64,000 bases of DNA from Aristaeella hokkaidonensis (GCF_018128945.1 NZ_CP068393.1:62001-126000), one strand, 5' to 3'; shown: positions 34,095 to 43,158, numbered from the stretch's first letter. Notes: generated by a model from the letters alone, not told the origin. Translations and numbers: made by a program.

Positions 34095-35858
34095 ATGAAA
34101 AACCTGAAAAAATGGCTGCTTGTCCTGATGATGATCGTTCTGGCGGTTACACTGACTGCCTGCAGCGGCGGAGACAAGAAGGACGCCGCAGCACCGGCAG
34201 AAAAGAAGGAAGAAACCGCAGCAGCGCCGGCTGAAGAGAAGAAGGATGATACCGCTGCGGCACCCGCGACCGGCAACGCACTGACCGATACCTACGGATT
34301 CCAGTGGAAGGATCCTTCCGCCCCGATCCTGAATGAGCAGGGCGCAAAGGAGATTTCCTTCAAGGTGTATTCCTCCAAAAATGCCAGCGCGAAGGATTAC
34401 AACGACATGAAGATCATGACTGACCTGTTCGCCCAGACGAACGTGCAGGTCAACTGGGAAAATGTATCCGAATCTGTATATTCCCAGCAGAAAAACCTGA
34501 TCTTCGGCAACAAGGACAACCGTCCGGATGCGATTTACCACGCTGGTATGGGCGCCGGAGAAATCATCAAATACGCCAAGCGCAAGGTGCTGGTGCCGAT
34601 CAGCGATTACCTGGAGTATATGCCGAATTTCTCCAAGCTGCTGGAAGAACGGCCTGACATCAGGAACCAGCTGCTGAACGTGGAAAACGGAAAGATTTAT
34701 TCTCTCCCCCGCATTGAAGAAATGGGCCTGCTGCAGAGCCCGAACCTGCTGTTCCTGAATATTGCCTGGACGAAGGAAGCCATCGAAGCCGGCGCAGTCA
34801 GCGACCTGACGGCAGACCAGCTGAAGGACGGCCTGGCGCTGAAGAGCAGCCAGATGGAAGAAATCCTGACCTATTTCCGGGATCATGACATGAACGGAAA
34901 CGGCAAGACTGACGATGAGCGGCCCCTGAGCTTCGTTTACAACAACTGGCAGGGCAACCAGTGCGATCTGTACGGCATGTTCGGCCTGAACGACAACCTG
35001 GAGCACCGGGTGATTGTGGACGGCAAAGCCACTTACACGATTCAGGACGACCGCTTCAAGGAAGCGACGAACTTCATTGCCAAGTGGGTGGACGCGGGCC
35101 TGATCGACAAGGTCAGCTTTGAACAGAGCCAGGACAACTTCCTGGCCAACGGCAAGGGCCTGGAGACCTACGGCGCCTTCTACTGGTGGGAAAGCGAAAC
35201 GGTGGTTTCCAATCCCGAAAACTATATTGTGTGCAGTCCGCTGATCGGACCGAACGGGGATCAGACCATCTGCGTTTCCAACAATCCGGAGGTCAGCACC
35301 GGCGAAGTGATCCTGTTCTCCGACTGCAAGTATCCTGAGATCCTGCTTGCCTATTTTGACCGGTATTACGATCCCGTGATTTCCGCCCAGATCAACTACG
35401 GCCCCATCGGCATCGTCTATGAGGAAGAGCGGGATGAGAAGGGCATGCTGATGCAGAAGCCGCTGCCGGAAGGCGTGACCACGGACGAGCTGCGGCTGCA
35501 GAATGCACCGCTGGGTATCATTTATCTGGGCGAATACGCCTGGAACAATGTGGTTCATATGGAACCCCGCGCCCAGCTGCGCCTGGAACGCCTGCAGCAG
35601 TGCGCCAAGCCCTTCGTACCGGAAAATGTGATTCCGTTCCCGAACCTCCAGTTTACCCTGGAAGAACTGAACACGCTGAGCAACTATGAGACGAACCTGA
35701 ATGACTATATCCGGACCAACCTGATCAGCTGGCTGATGAAGGGCGGCGTGAGCGACGATGCCTGGACAGCATTCCAGAACGACCTGAACGGTAAGGTCAA
35801 CCTGGCCGGCATCCAGAAAGTATACCAGGACGCCTATGACCGCTTTGCCGCGAAATAA
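34095..35858 (+). CDS. Extracellular solute-binding lipoprotein of the fructan transporter
   Basis: 587 residues. Lipoprotein signal KWLLVLMMIVLAVTLTACSGG with the lipobox cysteine near residue 22. A low-complexity linker of about 40 residues built on repeats such as EKKEETAAAPAE and EKKDDTAAAPAT spaces the receptor from the membrane. The mature domain is a large family-1 binding fold of the LplA class (KIMTDLFAQTNVQVNWENV near 105). AGGAGGAAAACAAC precedes the ATG. The stop codon touches the next frame (TAATG). Length above 550 is normal for binding proteins paired with LplB/YtcP permeases. Confidence 0.9.
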   Translation: MKNLKKWLLVLMMIVLAVTLTACSGGDKKDAAAPAEKKEETAAAPAEEKKDDTAAAPATGNALTDTYGFQWKDPSAPILNEQGAKEISFKVYSSKNASAKDYNDMKIMTDLFAQTNVQVNWENVSESVYSQQKNLIFGNKDNRPDAIYHAGMGAGEIIKYAKRKVLVPISDYLEYMPNFSKLLEERPDIRNQLLNVENGKIYSLPRIEEMGLLQSPNLLFLNIAWTKEAIEAGAVSDLTADQLKDGLALKSSQMEEILTYFRDHDMNGNGKTDDERPLSFVYNNWQGNQCDLYGMFGLNDNLEHRVIVDGKATYTIQDDRFKEATNFIAKWVDAGLIDKVSFEQSQDNFLANGKGLETYGAFYWWESETVVSNPENYIVCSPLIGPNGDQTICVSNNPEVSTGEVILFSDCKYPEILLAYFDRYYDPVISAQINYGPIGIVYEEERDEKGMLMQKPLPEGVTTDELRLQNAPLGIIYLGEYAWNNVVHMEPRAQLRLERLQQCAKPFVPENVIPFPNLQFTLEELNTLSNYETNLNDYIRTNLISWLMKGGVSDDAWTAFQNDLNGKVNLAGIQKVYQDAYDRFAAK

Positions 35859-35872
35859 TGAAGGAGGATATT

Positions 35873-37705
35873 ATGATGAGGAACAGGCTGCATATCATTC
35901 TTTCCCTGCTGCTGGCTGTGTGCATGCTGGCCGCGGCCGGACCTGCTTTCGCGGACGGCGCGCCGACGCTGGACGGGGTGCATGACCAGAGCGTGATGGC
36001 CGGAACTGAGTTTGATGCCCTGGCAGGCGTTACCGCAACCGACGGCGCGGGCGGCGATCTGACGGATATGATCGAGATAGACGCCATGCCGGCTCTGGAT
36101 TTCAGAAACGGAAAAGCAACCCCTGAAAATCCGGGTGACTATGAACTGACTTATACCGTAACAGACGCGAACGGCGAGACAGCTGAGGATTACGCGACCC
36201 TGACGGTTACCAAGAAAACCAGCGAAGAGACGGTTTACAAAACCTTTGATTTCAGCACTGCCGCTGTGACGGACAACCGCGGCTGGGAAGCAAAGATCAA
36301 TACCGAGGTTGCCGAAGCCACAGCAGAGCTGAAAGAAGGCGCTTACGTTATTGAAATCAAGAATCCGGGTGACGGAGACGGCGCCGTGCAGCTGGCCAAG
36401 GCGGGATATCCGCTTAAGGCAGCGGACTACAGGATTAAGATCTGGGCGAAATCCACCAAGAAGACCTATGCGCATATCCTTGCCCGGAACGAACAGGCGG
36501 AGGGCTGGGAAACCTTCGGCGGCGCGTTCAATGTGGAGATCGGTCCGGAGATCGCTCCGCTGGAGCTGAACTTCACTTCTCCCGGCGAAGGCAGCGCAGA
36601 ACTGCTGTTCAACCTGGGCAAGATTACCCCGAATCCGGACAACGCGGAAGATACCACACCGGAAGATTTCAAAGTGACGATTGATAAGATCGAACTGTAT
36701 GAGATTTCCGGTGAAGAGACCCAGGTTCCGGTCTACACATCCGAATTCGCTGCCGGCGAAGGCGTGGCAGTTACAACCAGTGAAGAAGCAACGGGAAGCG
36801 TCGGCTTCGCGGACGGCAAAGCGACGGTGACCATCGACACCTATCCCAACGCGGACGGCGGCGTATGGAGCGTCAAGGCAGACATCCTGCTGGGCGACAC
36901 GAAGGTCGAGAAGGGCAAGAAGTACTTCTACAGCTTCAAGATGACGGCGGCCAACGGCCAGGGCGGTGAAGCACTGGTGGAAAGCGCGGAAAAAGGATGG
37001 GAAAACCGGGCAAACTTCAACGGCATCAGTGCCGGTGCCGGGGAAGAAACTGTCGTCTCCAGCGTCTTCACCGCGGAAGCGGATGTGGATGATCCCGTGA
37101 TCCGCCTGCAGATTGGCAATCCTCCGGAAGGCGTGACGTCCAACAGCATTGTGATCAGCGACGTCGTCTTCGGCAATGTGGAAGGAGACAAGGAAACCCA
37201 CAAGACGATTGACGCGTTCATGCCCTTCGGATCGAATACGGCCAATGCGGAAAACACAGCCTGCCCGTGGGCAACCTTCAACGGAACGGATGAAGACAAC
37301 GAGCGCGGCGTCGGCACCATCTGGGCGCAGGACGGCAGCTTCTTCTACCGGATTGACAACGGCGGCACCGTCGACTGGCACAACAAGCTGATCTGCGGTA
37401 TCGGCGGCAATCCCCTGACGCTGGCTTCCGACAGCTACTATACCGTGGAAATCACCGCGAGAGCGACGCAGCCGGTATCCTGCGGCGTGTTCCTGAACCC
37501 GATGGGAGGCTGGGATCCCCGCTTCTCTGAAGGCATGGACCTGACGACGGAATTCCAGACCTTCCGTTTCTCCACAAAGGATACGTTTGTGGTGGACATG
37601 GATTTCGAACTGCTGTTCCAGTTCGGCTCGGAAGCCCTGTCCAAGATGGGTGAGGTCACGATAGAGTTCCAGAATATGACAATTTACCAGATGACCGTCC
37701 AGTAA
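35873..37705 (+). CDS. Secreted multidomain protein, Ig-like plus carbohydrate-binding-like modules
   Basis: 610 residues with start ATG 35873 after AAGGAGGATATT; a preceding ATG at 35858 overlaps the previous stop and precedes the ribosome site. Signal peptide to about residue 28 (LHIILSLLLAVCMLAAAGPAFA). The first domain resembles bacterial Ig-like/DUF5011 repeats (VMAGTEFDALAGVTATDGAG, NPGDYELTYTVTDANGETAE). Three beta-sandwich segments of about 150 residues follow, each with the shape of CBM4/9-type modules, for example YRIKIWAKSTKKTYAHILAR and YTVEITARATQPVSCGVFLN. No catalytic motif is visible. Placed between the transporter and GH32 genes, it probably binds fructan at the surface. Confidence 0.65.
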   Translation: MMRNRLHIILSLLLAVCMLAAAGPAFADGAPTLDGVHDQSVMAGTEFDALAGVTATDGAGGDLTDMIEIDAMPALDFRNGKATPENPGDYELTYTVTDANGETAEDYATLTVTKKTSEETVYKTFDFSTAAVTDNRGWEAKINTEVAEATAELKEGAYVIEIKNPGDGDGAVQLAKAGYPLKAADYRIKIWAKSTKKTYAHILARNEQAEGWETFGGAFNVEIGPEIAPLELNFTSPGEGSAELLFNLGKITPNPDNAEDTTPEDFKVTIDKIELYEISGEETQVPVYTSEFAAGEGVAVTTSEEATGSVGFADGKATVTIDTYPNADGGVWSVKADILLGDTKVEKGKKYFYSFKMTAANGQGGEALVESAEKGWENRANFNGISAGAGEETVVSSVFTAEADVDDPVIRLQIGNPPEGVTSNSIVISDVVFGNVEGDKETHKTIDAFMPFGSNTANAENTACPWATFNGTDEDNERGVGTIWAQDGSFFYRIDNGGTVDWHNKLICGIGGNPLTLASDSYYTVEITARATQPVSCGVFLNPMGGWDPRFSEGMDLTTEFQTFRFSTKDTFVVDMDFELLFQFGSEALSKMGEVTIEFQNMTIYQMTVQ

Positions 37706-37720
37706 ACAGCAGACGAACCG

Positions 37721-37750
37721 CAGGGAGGATGGATCAGTTCATCCTCCCTG
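37721..37750 (+). other. Intercistronic hairpin before the GH32-like lipoprotein gene
   Basis: A perfect 11-bp stem (37721-37731 with 37740-37750) and 8-nt loop. The weak tail TCCTTCTGT suggests attenuation or processing rather than full termination. Confidence 0.6.
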
Positions 37751-37769
37751 TCCTTCTGTCAGGAGGTTA

Positions 37770-39353
37770 ATGATGAACAAGAAAAGACTGGCCCTTCTCC
37801 TGGCCCTTCTCCTGGCCTGCGCGATGCTGCTGGCCGGATGCCAGAACAACGGGAACACACAGAACACTGTGACAGAGGCTCCTGCAGCAGCTGCCCCGAT
37901 AGCTCCGGAAAGCGGGGAACCGTTTGCCGCTGTTGAGAATGACAAGGATTTTTCCGCACTGCGGACACCGGGAAGCCAGGAGGAAGCCTATGAGTACAGA
38001 ACCTTTTTCAGGCCGGCCATTGACGGCATCAACCAGCCCTATGTGGGCGACACGATGCCTTATTATGAGGACGGCACCTGGTATATCTATTACCTGAAAG
38101 AGGGCGGCGATTCCTACAACCACTCTATTTACCTGGCGACAACAAAGGACTTCGTAACCTATACCGAATACGACAATCCCATCCTGGAGAGCAGCCGCAG
38201 CGGCGGACAGGACGGATGGGCAGGCACGGGTTCTGTTGTAAAAGTAAAGGATACCTATTATTTCTTCTACACCGGCCATGCTTCTTCCGATATCTATGAG
38301 TATATGGAAAAAATCATGGTAGCGAAGGGAACTGCTCCGGATCAGTTTGAGAAGGTGGAAGGCTGGGAAATCACACCGCCGGCCGAACTGGGACAGAAAC
38401 GGGATTTCCGGGATCCGCAGGCGTATTACGACGCGGAAAACGACGTGATCCATATGACTGTGACCGCTGCACAGGACGGTAAGGCCAGGATCCTCAAATA
38501 TACCCTGAGCGGAGACCTGCAGAAGGCTGATTACGACGGGATCATTTTTACAAACACAGCGAAGGAAAACTTCTGGAACCTGGAGTGCAGCGACACTTTC
38601 CGGATCGGGGACAGGTATTACCTGACGTATTCCGCCCAGGACGATACCCTCTGGTACGCAATGTCAGATACTCCGTATGGCCCCTACGGGGAAGCAAAAC
38701 GGCTGGACGGCAAGCTTTTCTACGCCGCAAAGCATGTGGAAAACCAGGACGGTTCCTATATGGTCGGCTGGGCGCGCCGGAGCGAATCCCCCTCCTCCAC
38801 CTCGGAGGTTTCCGGCTGGGCCGGCAATCTGGCAGTACAGCAGCTGGCGCAGAAAGAAAACGGCGAGCTGGCGCTGATTCCGGTAAAAGCGGTTGAGGCC
38901 CAGTTTGACAAACGGCGGGAGCTGCTGATTGAACAGGATCAGATTGAAATCCGCGCAGGATCCCGTTACAGTTACACGGATGCTTTTACCGCCTATGAGA
39001 GTTTCATGCTGAAGGGAAAAGTGACGTATACGGGGAAAGGAAGCTTCGGGCTGGCTTTTGACTATAACGGACAGGATGAAAAAACAAAGATTATCTGCCT
39101 GAATCCGAAAGAACAGAAGCTGCAGCTGACATTCAATGAGGGCGGTACCCTGATTACTGAAACAGCCGCGGCGTTGGAAGCCGGAAAGGAATACAGCTTT
39201 ACCTATATCCAGGAAGGTTCCGCCGGAATCTTCTGGCTGGGAGACGAGGCATCCCTGACCGTGCGGCTGTACGGCGTCAGCGGGAAGCCTATCCGCCTGT
39301 TCACGGAGAGCAATACGGTTACATGGACTGACCTGAGAGAGTATACGAGGTAA
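37770..39353 (+). CDS. GH32-like exo-fructanase lipoprotein
   Basis: 527 residues. Lipoprotein signal LALLLALLLACAMLLAGCQ with the lipobox cysteine near residue 24, so the enzyme is outside the cell on the membrane. The five-bladed propeller has RDFRDPQAYYD (transition-state Asp) and WNLECSDTF (acid/base Glu) as in GH32. The usual nucleophile motif NDPNG is replaced by VGDTMPYYEDGTWYIYYL, where the Asp appears kept. A C-terminal beta-sandwich (SFGLAFDYNGQDEKT, then SLTVRLYGVSGKPIRLF) matches GH32 architecture. Probably cuts fructan or fructo-oligosaccharides before import. AGGAGGTTAATG gives the start; a neighbouring ATG is possible. Confidence 0.7.
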   Translation: MMNKKRLALLLALLLACAMLLAGCQNNGNTQNTVTEAPAAAAPIAPESGEPFAAVENDKDFSALRTPGSQEEAYEYRTFFRPAIDGINQPYVGDTMPYYEDGTWYIYYLKEGGDSYNHSIYLATTKDFVTYTEYDNPILESSRSGGQDGWAGTGSVVKVKDTYYFFYTGHASSDIYEYMEKIMVAKGTAPDQFEKVEGWEITPPAELGQKRDFRDPQAYYDAENDVIHMTVTAAQDGKARILKYTLSGDLQKADYDGIIFTNTAKENFWNLECSDTFRIGDRYYLTYSAQDDTLWYAMSDTPYGPYGEAKRLDGKLFYAAKHVENQDGSYMVGWARRSESPSSTSEVSGWAGNLAVQQLAQKENGELALIPVKAVEAQFDKRRELLIEQDQIEIRAGSRYSYTDAFTAYESFMLKGKVTYTGKGSFGLAFDYNGQDEKTKIICLNPKEQKLQLTFNEGGTLITETAAALEAGKEYSFTYIQEGSAGIFWLGDEASLTVRLYGVSGKPIRLFTESNTVTWTDLREYTR

Positions 39354-39357
39354 AACG

Positions 39358-40851
39358 ATGAAGAAAACGGTAAACCACAGCCTGCTGTTTGCCAGGGCGT
39401 ATGAGCAGGCTGAAGGCGGAAAAATCCCGCGGGAAAGCCGTCCGGTTTTCCACCTGACGCCTTTGACCGGATGGATGAACGATCCCAACGGTTTCTGCTA
39501 TTACCACGGCCAGTATCACCTGTTCTACCAGTACAATCCGTATGATACGGAATGGGATGCCATGCACTGGGGACATGCAGTCAGCCATGACCTGCTTCAC
39601 TGGACTTATCTGCCTGCCGCATTGGCTCCGGACGCTCCGTATGATTCCTTCGGATGCTTTTCAGGCAGCGCGGCGGAACTGCCGGACGGCAGGCACCTGC
39701 TGATGTATACCGGCGTGAGGCAGGAGGGCGGGGATAAGTCCAGGGAGTTCCAGACCCAGTGCATTGCAGTCGGCGACGGGACAGATTACCAAAAGTATGA
39801 AAAGAACCCGGTTCTCGACAGCAATGCACTTCCGGAAGGCCTGAGTCCCTACGATTTCAGGGATCCGAAGATCTGGCGGACAGAGAACGGAGCATACCGC
39901 TGTGTGGTGGGAGCCCGCCGGGAGGACAAACGGGGTGTTCTGCTCCAGTATGAAAGCCGGGACGGATTTGAATGGCGGTATGTCGGAGTACTGGCAGAGA
40001 ATGACGGACGGTTCGGCCTCATGTGGGAATGCCCTGATTTCTTCCCGCTGGACGGAAAACATGTACTGTTTGTCAGTCCGCAGGATATGCTTCCTGAAGA
40101 CTTTGAATACCATAACGGTAACGGTACCGTCTGCCTCACAGGGCGAATGGACGGAGACCGGTTCGTCGAGGAGAATAACCAGGCGATCGATTACGGGATT
40201 GACTTTTACGCTCCGCAGACCATTCTGACTCCTGACGGAAGGCGTGTGATGATCGGCTGGATGCAAAACTGGGACACCTGCAAAACAACCGGTTATGAAG
40301 AACGGCCCTGGTTTGGCCAGATGAGCCTGCCGCGGGAACTGTTCTTCAGGAATGGCCGTCTTTACCAGCAGCCGGTCCGGGAATTGGCGCAGTACAGAAG
40401 CGGGAAAGTGGAGTATCGGGATGTCCTTTTGGACGGAGAAAAGAGCCTGGAAGGAATCGAAGGGCGGGTTGTTGAACTGGATATCCATCTGCGATGCGCT
40501 GATCCGGATACCCCCTACCAGAAGTTCATCATGAAGTTTGCCCAGAATGAGAAATACCATTCAGTTCTCAGCTACCGGCCTTATGAGTCATGGCTGCAGA
40601 TTGACCGCAAATTCTCAGGATCCAGGCGAGCATATATCCATCAGCGCCGATGCCTGGTATCCGATCAGCGGGGTGAAATCCGGCTGCATGTGATTCTGGA
40701 CCGCTTCAGTATGGAGGTTTTTATCAATGACGGGGAACAGGTGATGACCGCCACAATCCTCACAGGGTCCGATGCACGGAAGATCTCGTTTGAAGCCGAT
40801 GGCCAAGTGATGATGGATGTCACAAAATACTCGCTGATTGAAAAGGAATGA
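39358..40851 (+). CDS. GH32 beta-fructosidase (sucrose-6-phosphate hydrolase type), cytoplasmic
   Basis: 497 residues, no signal peptide. All GH32 motifs are present: GWMNDPNGFCYY (nucleophile Asp near residue 41), YDFRDPKIW (transition-state Asp) and MWECPDFFPL (acid/base Glu). A C-terminal beta-sandwich follows (RFSMEVFINDGEQ). It hydrolyses imported fructo-oligosaccharides or sucrose to release fructose for the kinase downstream. ATG 39358 lies five bases after the previous stop. Because ABC import does not phosphorylate, the true substrate is probably unphosphorylated. Confidence 0.92.
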   Translation: MKKTVNHSLLFARAYEQAEGGKIPRESRPVFHLTPLTGWMNDPNGFCYYHGQYHLFYQYNPYDTEWDAMHWGHAVSHDLLHWTYLPAALAPDAPYDSFGCFSGSAAELPDGRHLLMYTGVRQEGGDKSREFQTQCIAVGDGTDYQKYEKNPVLDSNALPEGLSPYDFRDPKIWRTENGAYRCVVGARREDKRGVLLQYESRDGFEWRYVGVLAENDGRFGLMWECPDFFPLDGKHVLFVSPQDMLPEDFEYHNGNGTVCLTGRMDGDRFVEENNQAIDYGIDFYAPQTILTPDGRRVMIGWMQNWDTCKTTGYEERPWFGQMSLPRELFFRNGRLYQQPVRELAQYRSGKVEYRDVLLDGEKSLEGIEGRVVELDIHLRCADPDTPYQKFIMKFAQNEKYHSVLSYRPYESWLQIDRKFSGSRRAYIHQRRCLVSDQRGEIRLHVILDRFSMEVFINDGEQVMTATILTGSDARKISFEADGQVMMDVTKYSLIEKE

Positions 40852-40856
40852 CACGG

Positions 40857-41819
40857 ATGAAACATTATGACGTGGTTGCGCTCGGTGAACTGCTGATCGA
40901 TTTTGCCCCACATTCCGTCAATGAGGCAGGCTACCCGGTCCTGTCCGCCAACCCGGGCGGAGCGCCGGGCAATTTCCTGGCAGCGCTGACAAAGTACGGC
41001 TGCAGGACTGCCATGATCGGAAAAGTCGGCGATGACGCCTTCGGGAAAGCGCTGGTGAAAACACTGGAGGATGCCGGGATAGATGCCCGGGGGATCCGGA
41101 TTGACCCGAACGTTTTTACAACGCTGGCCTTTGTTTCCCTGGACGCGTCCGGGAACCGGGATTTCAGCTTCGCTCGTAAACCGGGCGCCGATACCTGTCT
41201 GACCCCGGAAGAAGTGGATGAAGAGCTCATCGCGGACGCGAAAGTTTTCCACTTCGGCACGCTCTCTCTGACGGATGAGCCTGCCGCCGGGGCTACCCGA
41301 CATGCCATTGAACTGGCAAAGCGCCACGGTGCGCTGATCAGCCTGGATCCCAATCTGCGCAAGCCACTGTGGAAGCGGGAGGAGGATGCCAGGGAAGCGA
41401 TTGAGTGGAGCCTGCATCAGGCGGATATTGTCAAGATCAGTGATGAGGAGATTGACTGGCTGTGGGGCTTTTCCCCGGAAGAAGGCGCTGAAAAGCTGCT
41501 GCGGGAATACGGCGCCTCACTGGTGTATGCCACGCTGGGACCCAAGGGCTGCTATGCTGCAAATGGCACGAACCGCGTGACAGTGCAAAGTCCGTCCGGT
41601 ATTCATGTTGTCGACACAACCGGCGCCGGCGATATATTCGGCGGCAGCGCAACGAGTCAGTTTATCAGGTGCAAAAAAACGCCGGCAGATCTGACAGAAA
41701 CAGAACTCCGCCGGATTGTCAGTTTTGCCTGTACCGCTGCAAGCCTTTCAACGCAGACGCACGGTGGAATCGCAAGCGTTCCGGAGTATTCGGATGTTAC
41801 CCGGAAAATGGAAGAGTGA
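40857..41819 (+). CDS. Fructokinase, PfkB family
   Basis: 320 residues. The N-terminal DVVALGELLIDFAP, the substrate loop NPGGAPGNFLAALTKYG and the C-terminal DTTGAGDIFGG with the catalytic Asp define a PfkB fructokinase of the ScrK class. It phosphorylates fructose freed by the upstream GH32. ATG 40857 suits the AAAAGGA site (nine bases); an ATG at 40848 would overlap the GH32 stop but abuts the ribosome site. Last gene of the fructan operon, closed by a terminator. Confidence 0.9.
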   Translation: MKHYDVVALGELLIDFAPHSVNEAGYPVLSANPGGAPGNFLAALTKYGCRTAMIGKVGDDAFGKALVKTLEDAGIDARGIRIDPNVFTTLAFVSLDASGNRDFSFARKPGADTCLTPEEVDEELIADAKVFHFGTLSLTDEPAAGATRHAIELAKRHGALISLDPNLRKPLWKREEDAREAIEWSLHQADIVKISDEEIDWLWGFSPEEGAEKLLREYGASLVYATLGPKGCYAANGTNRVTVQSPSGIHVVDTTGAGDIFGGSATSQFIRCKKTPADLTETELRRIVSFACTAASLSTQTHGGIASVPEYSDVTRKMEE

Positions 41820-41895
41820 CCGCTTCTGAGGTGCGGGATGACAATGGATGTCTCTCACAGTAAGGAAAAAGTACTGAAATGAATGATATATGCTT

Positions 41896-41922
41896 TCCCG
41901 GGAATTCATCCCGGGATTTTTT
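41896..41922 (+). terminator. Intrinsic terminator of the fructan operon
   Basis: An 8-bp TCCCGGGA stem (41896-41903 with 41909-41916), 5-nt loop and six Ts. The 41923-42040 stretch after it holds no further feature that I can support. Confidence 0.85.
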
Positions 41923-42040
41923 AATTCGAGAAGGGCGGTTGCCTTTCCGTATAGAGTGCCGATAAAAGAAGGACGGTTCATTGTTTCCGGAATGAGCACT
42001 TTGCCCGGGAAAAAGGACGCAGCAAAGTTGTCCGGAATAC

Positions 42041-42081
42041 AAAAAAATACCCGGGCACCTTGAAGAACAAGGATACCCGGG
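42041..42081 (-). terminator. Intrinsic terminator of guaA
   Basis: Arms near 42050-42062 and 42069-42081 (CCCGGG plus CCTT/AAGG, with a small bulge). On the minus strand it ends in TATTTTTTT. Confidence 0.8.
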
Positions 42082-42093
42082 AAGATTATGCGC

Positions 42094-42120
42094 TTATTCG
42101 AACTCGATGGTCGCGACGGG
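42094..42120 (-). repeat. guaA 3'-end repeat, native copy (copy 3)
   Basis: The final 27 bases of guaA, including the stop codon. Repeated with one mismatch at 30772-30798 and two at 29839-29865, always in the same orientation and always followed on the minus strand by a terminator hairpin. Confidence 0.8.
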
Positions 42121-43080
42121 CTTTTCGGAGATATCCCACAGGACGCGGTTGACACCGTCAACAGTGGAAATAATGCGATCCCGCATGGTGCAGAGCACGC
42201 TGAAGGGGATTTCCGGCACGGTGGCGGTGACGGCATCCACAGTATTGACAGCACGGATGATCACTGCCCAGCCCATGTAGCGCTGGCCCTTGCCGTCCAC
42301 ATACTTGATACCGGTGGACTGGAAATCGGGAATGGTGCAGAAGTACTGCCACGGAACCTCGGGCAGCTTGCCGATCTCCTCACGGACGATGGCATCGGCT
42401 TCACGGAGCGCTTCCAGGCGGTCACGGGTGATGGCACCGACGCAGCGCACACCCAGGCCGGGGCCGGGGAAGGGCTGACGGTAAACCATGCCGTCCGGCA
42501 GTCCCAGTTCTTTACCGACAACGCGGACTTCGTCCTTGTAGAGCAGTTTGACGGGCTCGACCAGTTCAAACTGGAGGTCGTCCGGCAGGCCGCCGACATT
42601 GTGGTGAGCCTTGACGCCGACGCTCTCTGTAATATCAGGATAGATGGTACCCTGTGCCAGGAAAGCGATGCCATCCTGTTTGCGGGCTTCTTCCTCAAAG
42701 ACACGGATAAACTCGGCACCGATGATCTTGCGCTTCTGTTCGGGATCGCTGACACCAGCCAGCTTGTCCAGGAAGCGGTCGACTGCATCCACGTACACCA
42801 GGTTGGCTTTCATCTGGTTGCGGAAAACTTCGATAACCTGTTCGGGTTCACCTTTGCGGAGCAGGCCATGATTGACATGCACGCATACCAGCTGCTGGCC
42901 GATGGCCTTGATCAGCAGGGCAGCGACAACGGAGCTGTCCACACCGCCGGAAAGAGCCAGCAGAACCTTTTTGTCACCAACCTGTTTGCGGACTGCTTCC
43001 ACCTGCTCGGCAATGAATGCCTGTGCGAGGGCGGGAGTTGTAATCCGTTCCATGCTTTCGGGCCGTTTGTTGCTATCCAT
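42094..43080 (-). CDS. guaA: GMP synthase ATP-pyrophosphatase subunit without glutaminase domain
   Basis: Amidates XMP to GMP using ATP. 328 residues, against about 520 for the usual bacterial enzyme, because the N-terminal class I glutamine amidotransferase domain is absent. The P-loop LLALSGGVDSSVVAALL is near residues 40-56, and the C-terminal dimerisation and XMP-binding domain is complete (QPFPGPGLGVRCVGAI, IPFSVLCTMRDRI, ending KPVATIEFE). GGAGGATAAGAA precedes the ATG and no amidotransferase frame precedes it. It must use free ammonia or a separate glutaminase encoded elsewhere, as in archaeal two-subunit enzymes. Its 3' end is the repeated sequence. Confidence 0.9.
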   Translation of the reverse strand: MDSNKRPESMERITTPALAQAFIAEQVEAVRKQVGDKKVLLALSGGVDSSVVAALLIKAIGQQLVCVHVNHGLLRKGEPEQVIEVFRNQMKANLVYVDAVDRFLDKLAGVSDPEQKRKIIGAEFIRVFEEEARKQDGIAFLAQGTIYPDITESVGVKAHHNVGGLPDDLQFELVEPVKLLYKDEVRVVGKELGLPDGMVYRQPFPGPGLGVRCVGAITRDRLEALREADAIVREEIGKLPEVPWQYFCTIPDFQSTGIKYVDGKGQRYMGWAVIIRAVNTVDAVTATVPEIPFSVLCTMRDRIISTVDGVNRVLWDISEKPVATIEFE

Positions 43081-43129
43081 TTCTTATCCTCCAATCGATC
43101 CGTTTATTCCATAGGGGAATACATGCACA

Positions 43130-43158
43130 AGCATAGGAAAAGAGAGGAGAAGTGTCAA
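43130..43158 (-). promoter_or_regulatory. Promoter of guaA
   Basis: Minus strand TTGACA (43153-43158), 17 nt and TATGCT (43130-43135), about 50 bases before the start. The 43159-43282 stretch beyond is AT-rich without other visible features. Confidence 0.7.

Larger units (their letters stand above)
29839..42120. mobile_element. Candidate guaA-site genomic island (fructan cargo), no recombinase
   Basis: Three direct repeats of the guaA 3' end (29839, 30772 and the native end at 42094) bound two segments: about 11.3 kb with the fructan locus and 0.9 kb with the phosphoribosyltransferase gene. The 3' end of guaA is a known integration site for bacterial genomic islands, and such integration duplicates that end. 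I see no integrase, relaxase or transposase inside, so the element, if real, is immobile or was mobilised in trans. Confidence 0.45.

Noticed and set aside
30799..42093. An integrase or transposase within the candidate island
   Set aside because: Every substantial frame in this stretch is accounted for by transport, glycosidase, kinase or regulator genes. None has recombinase motifs.
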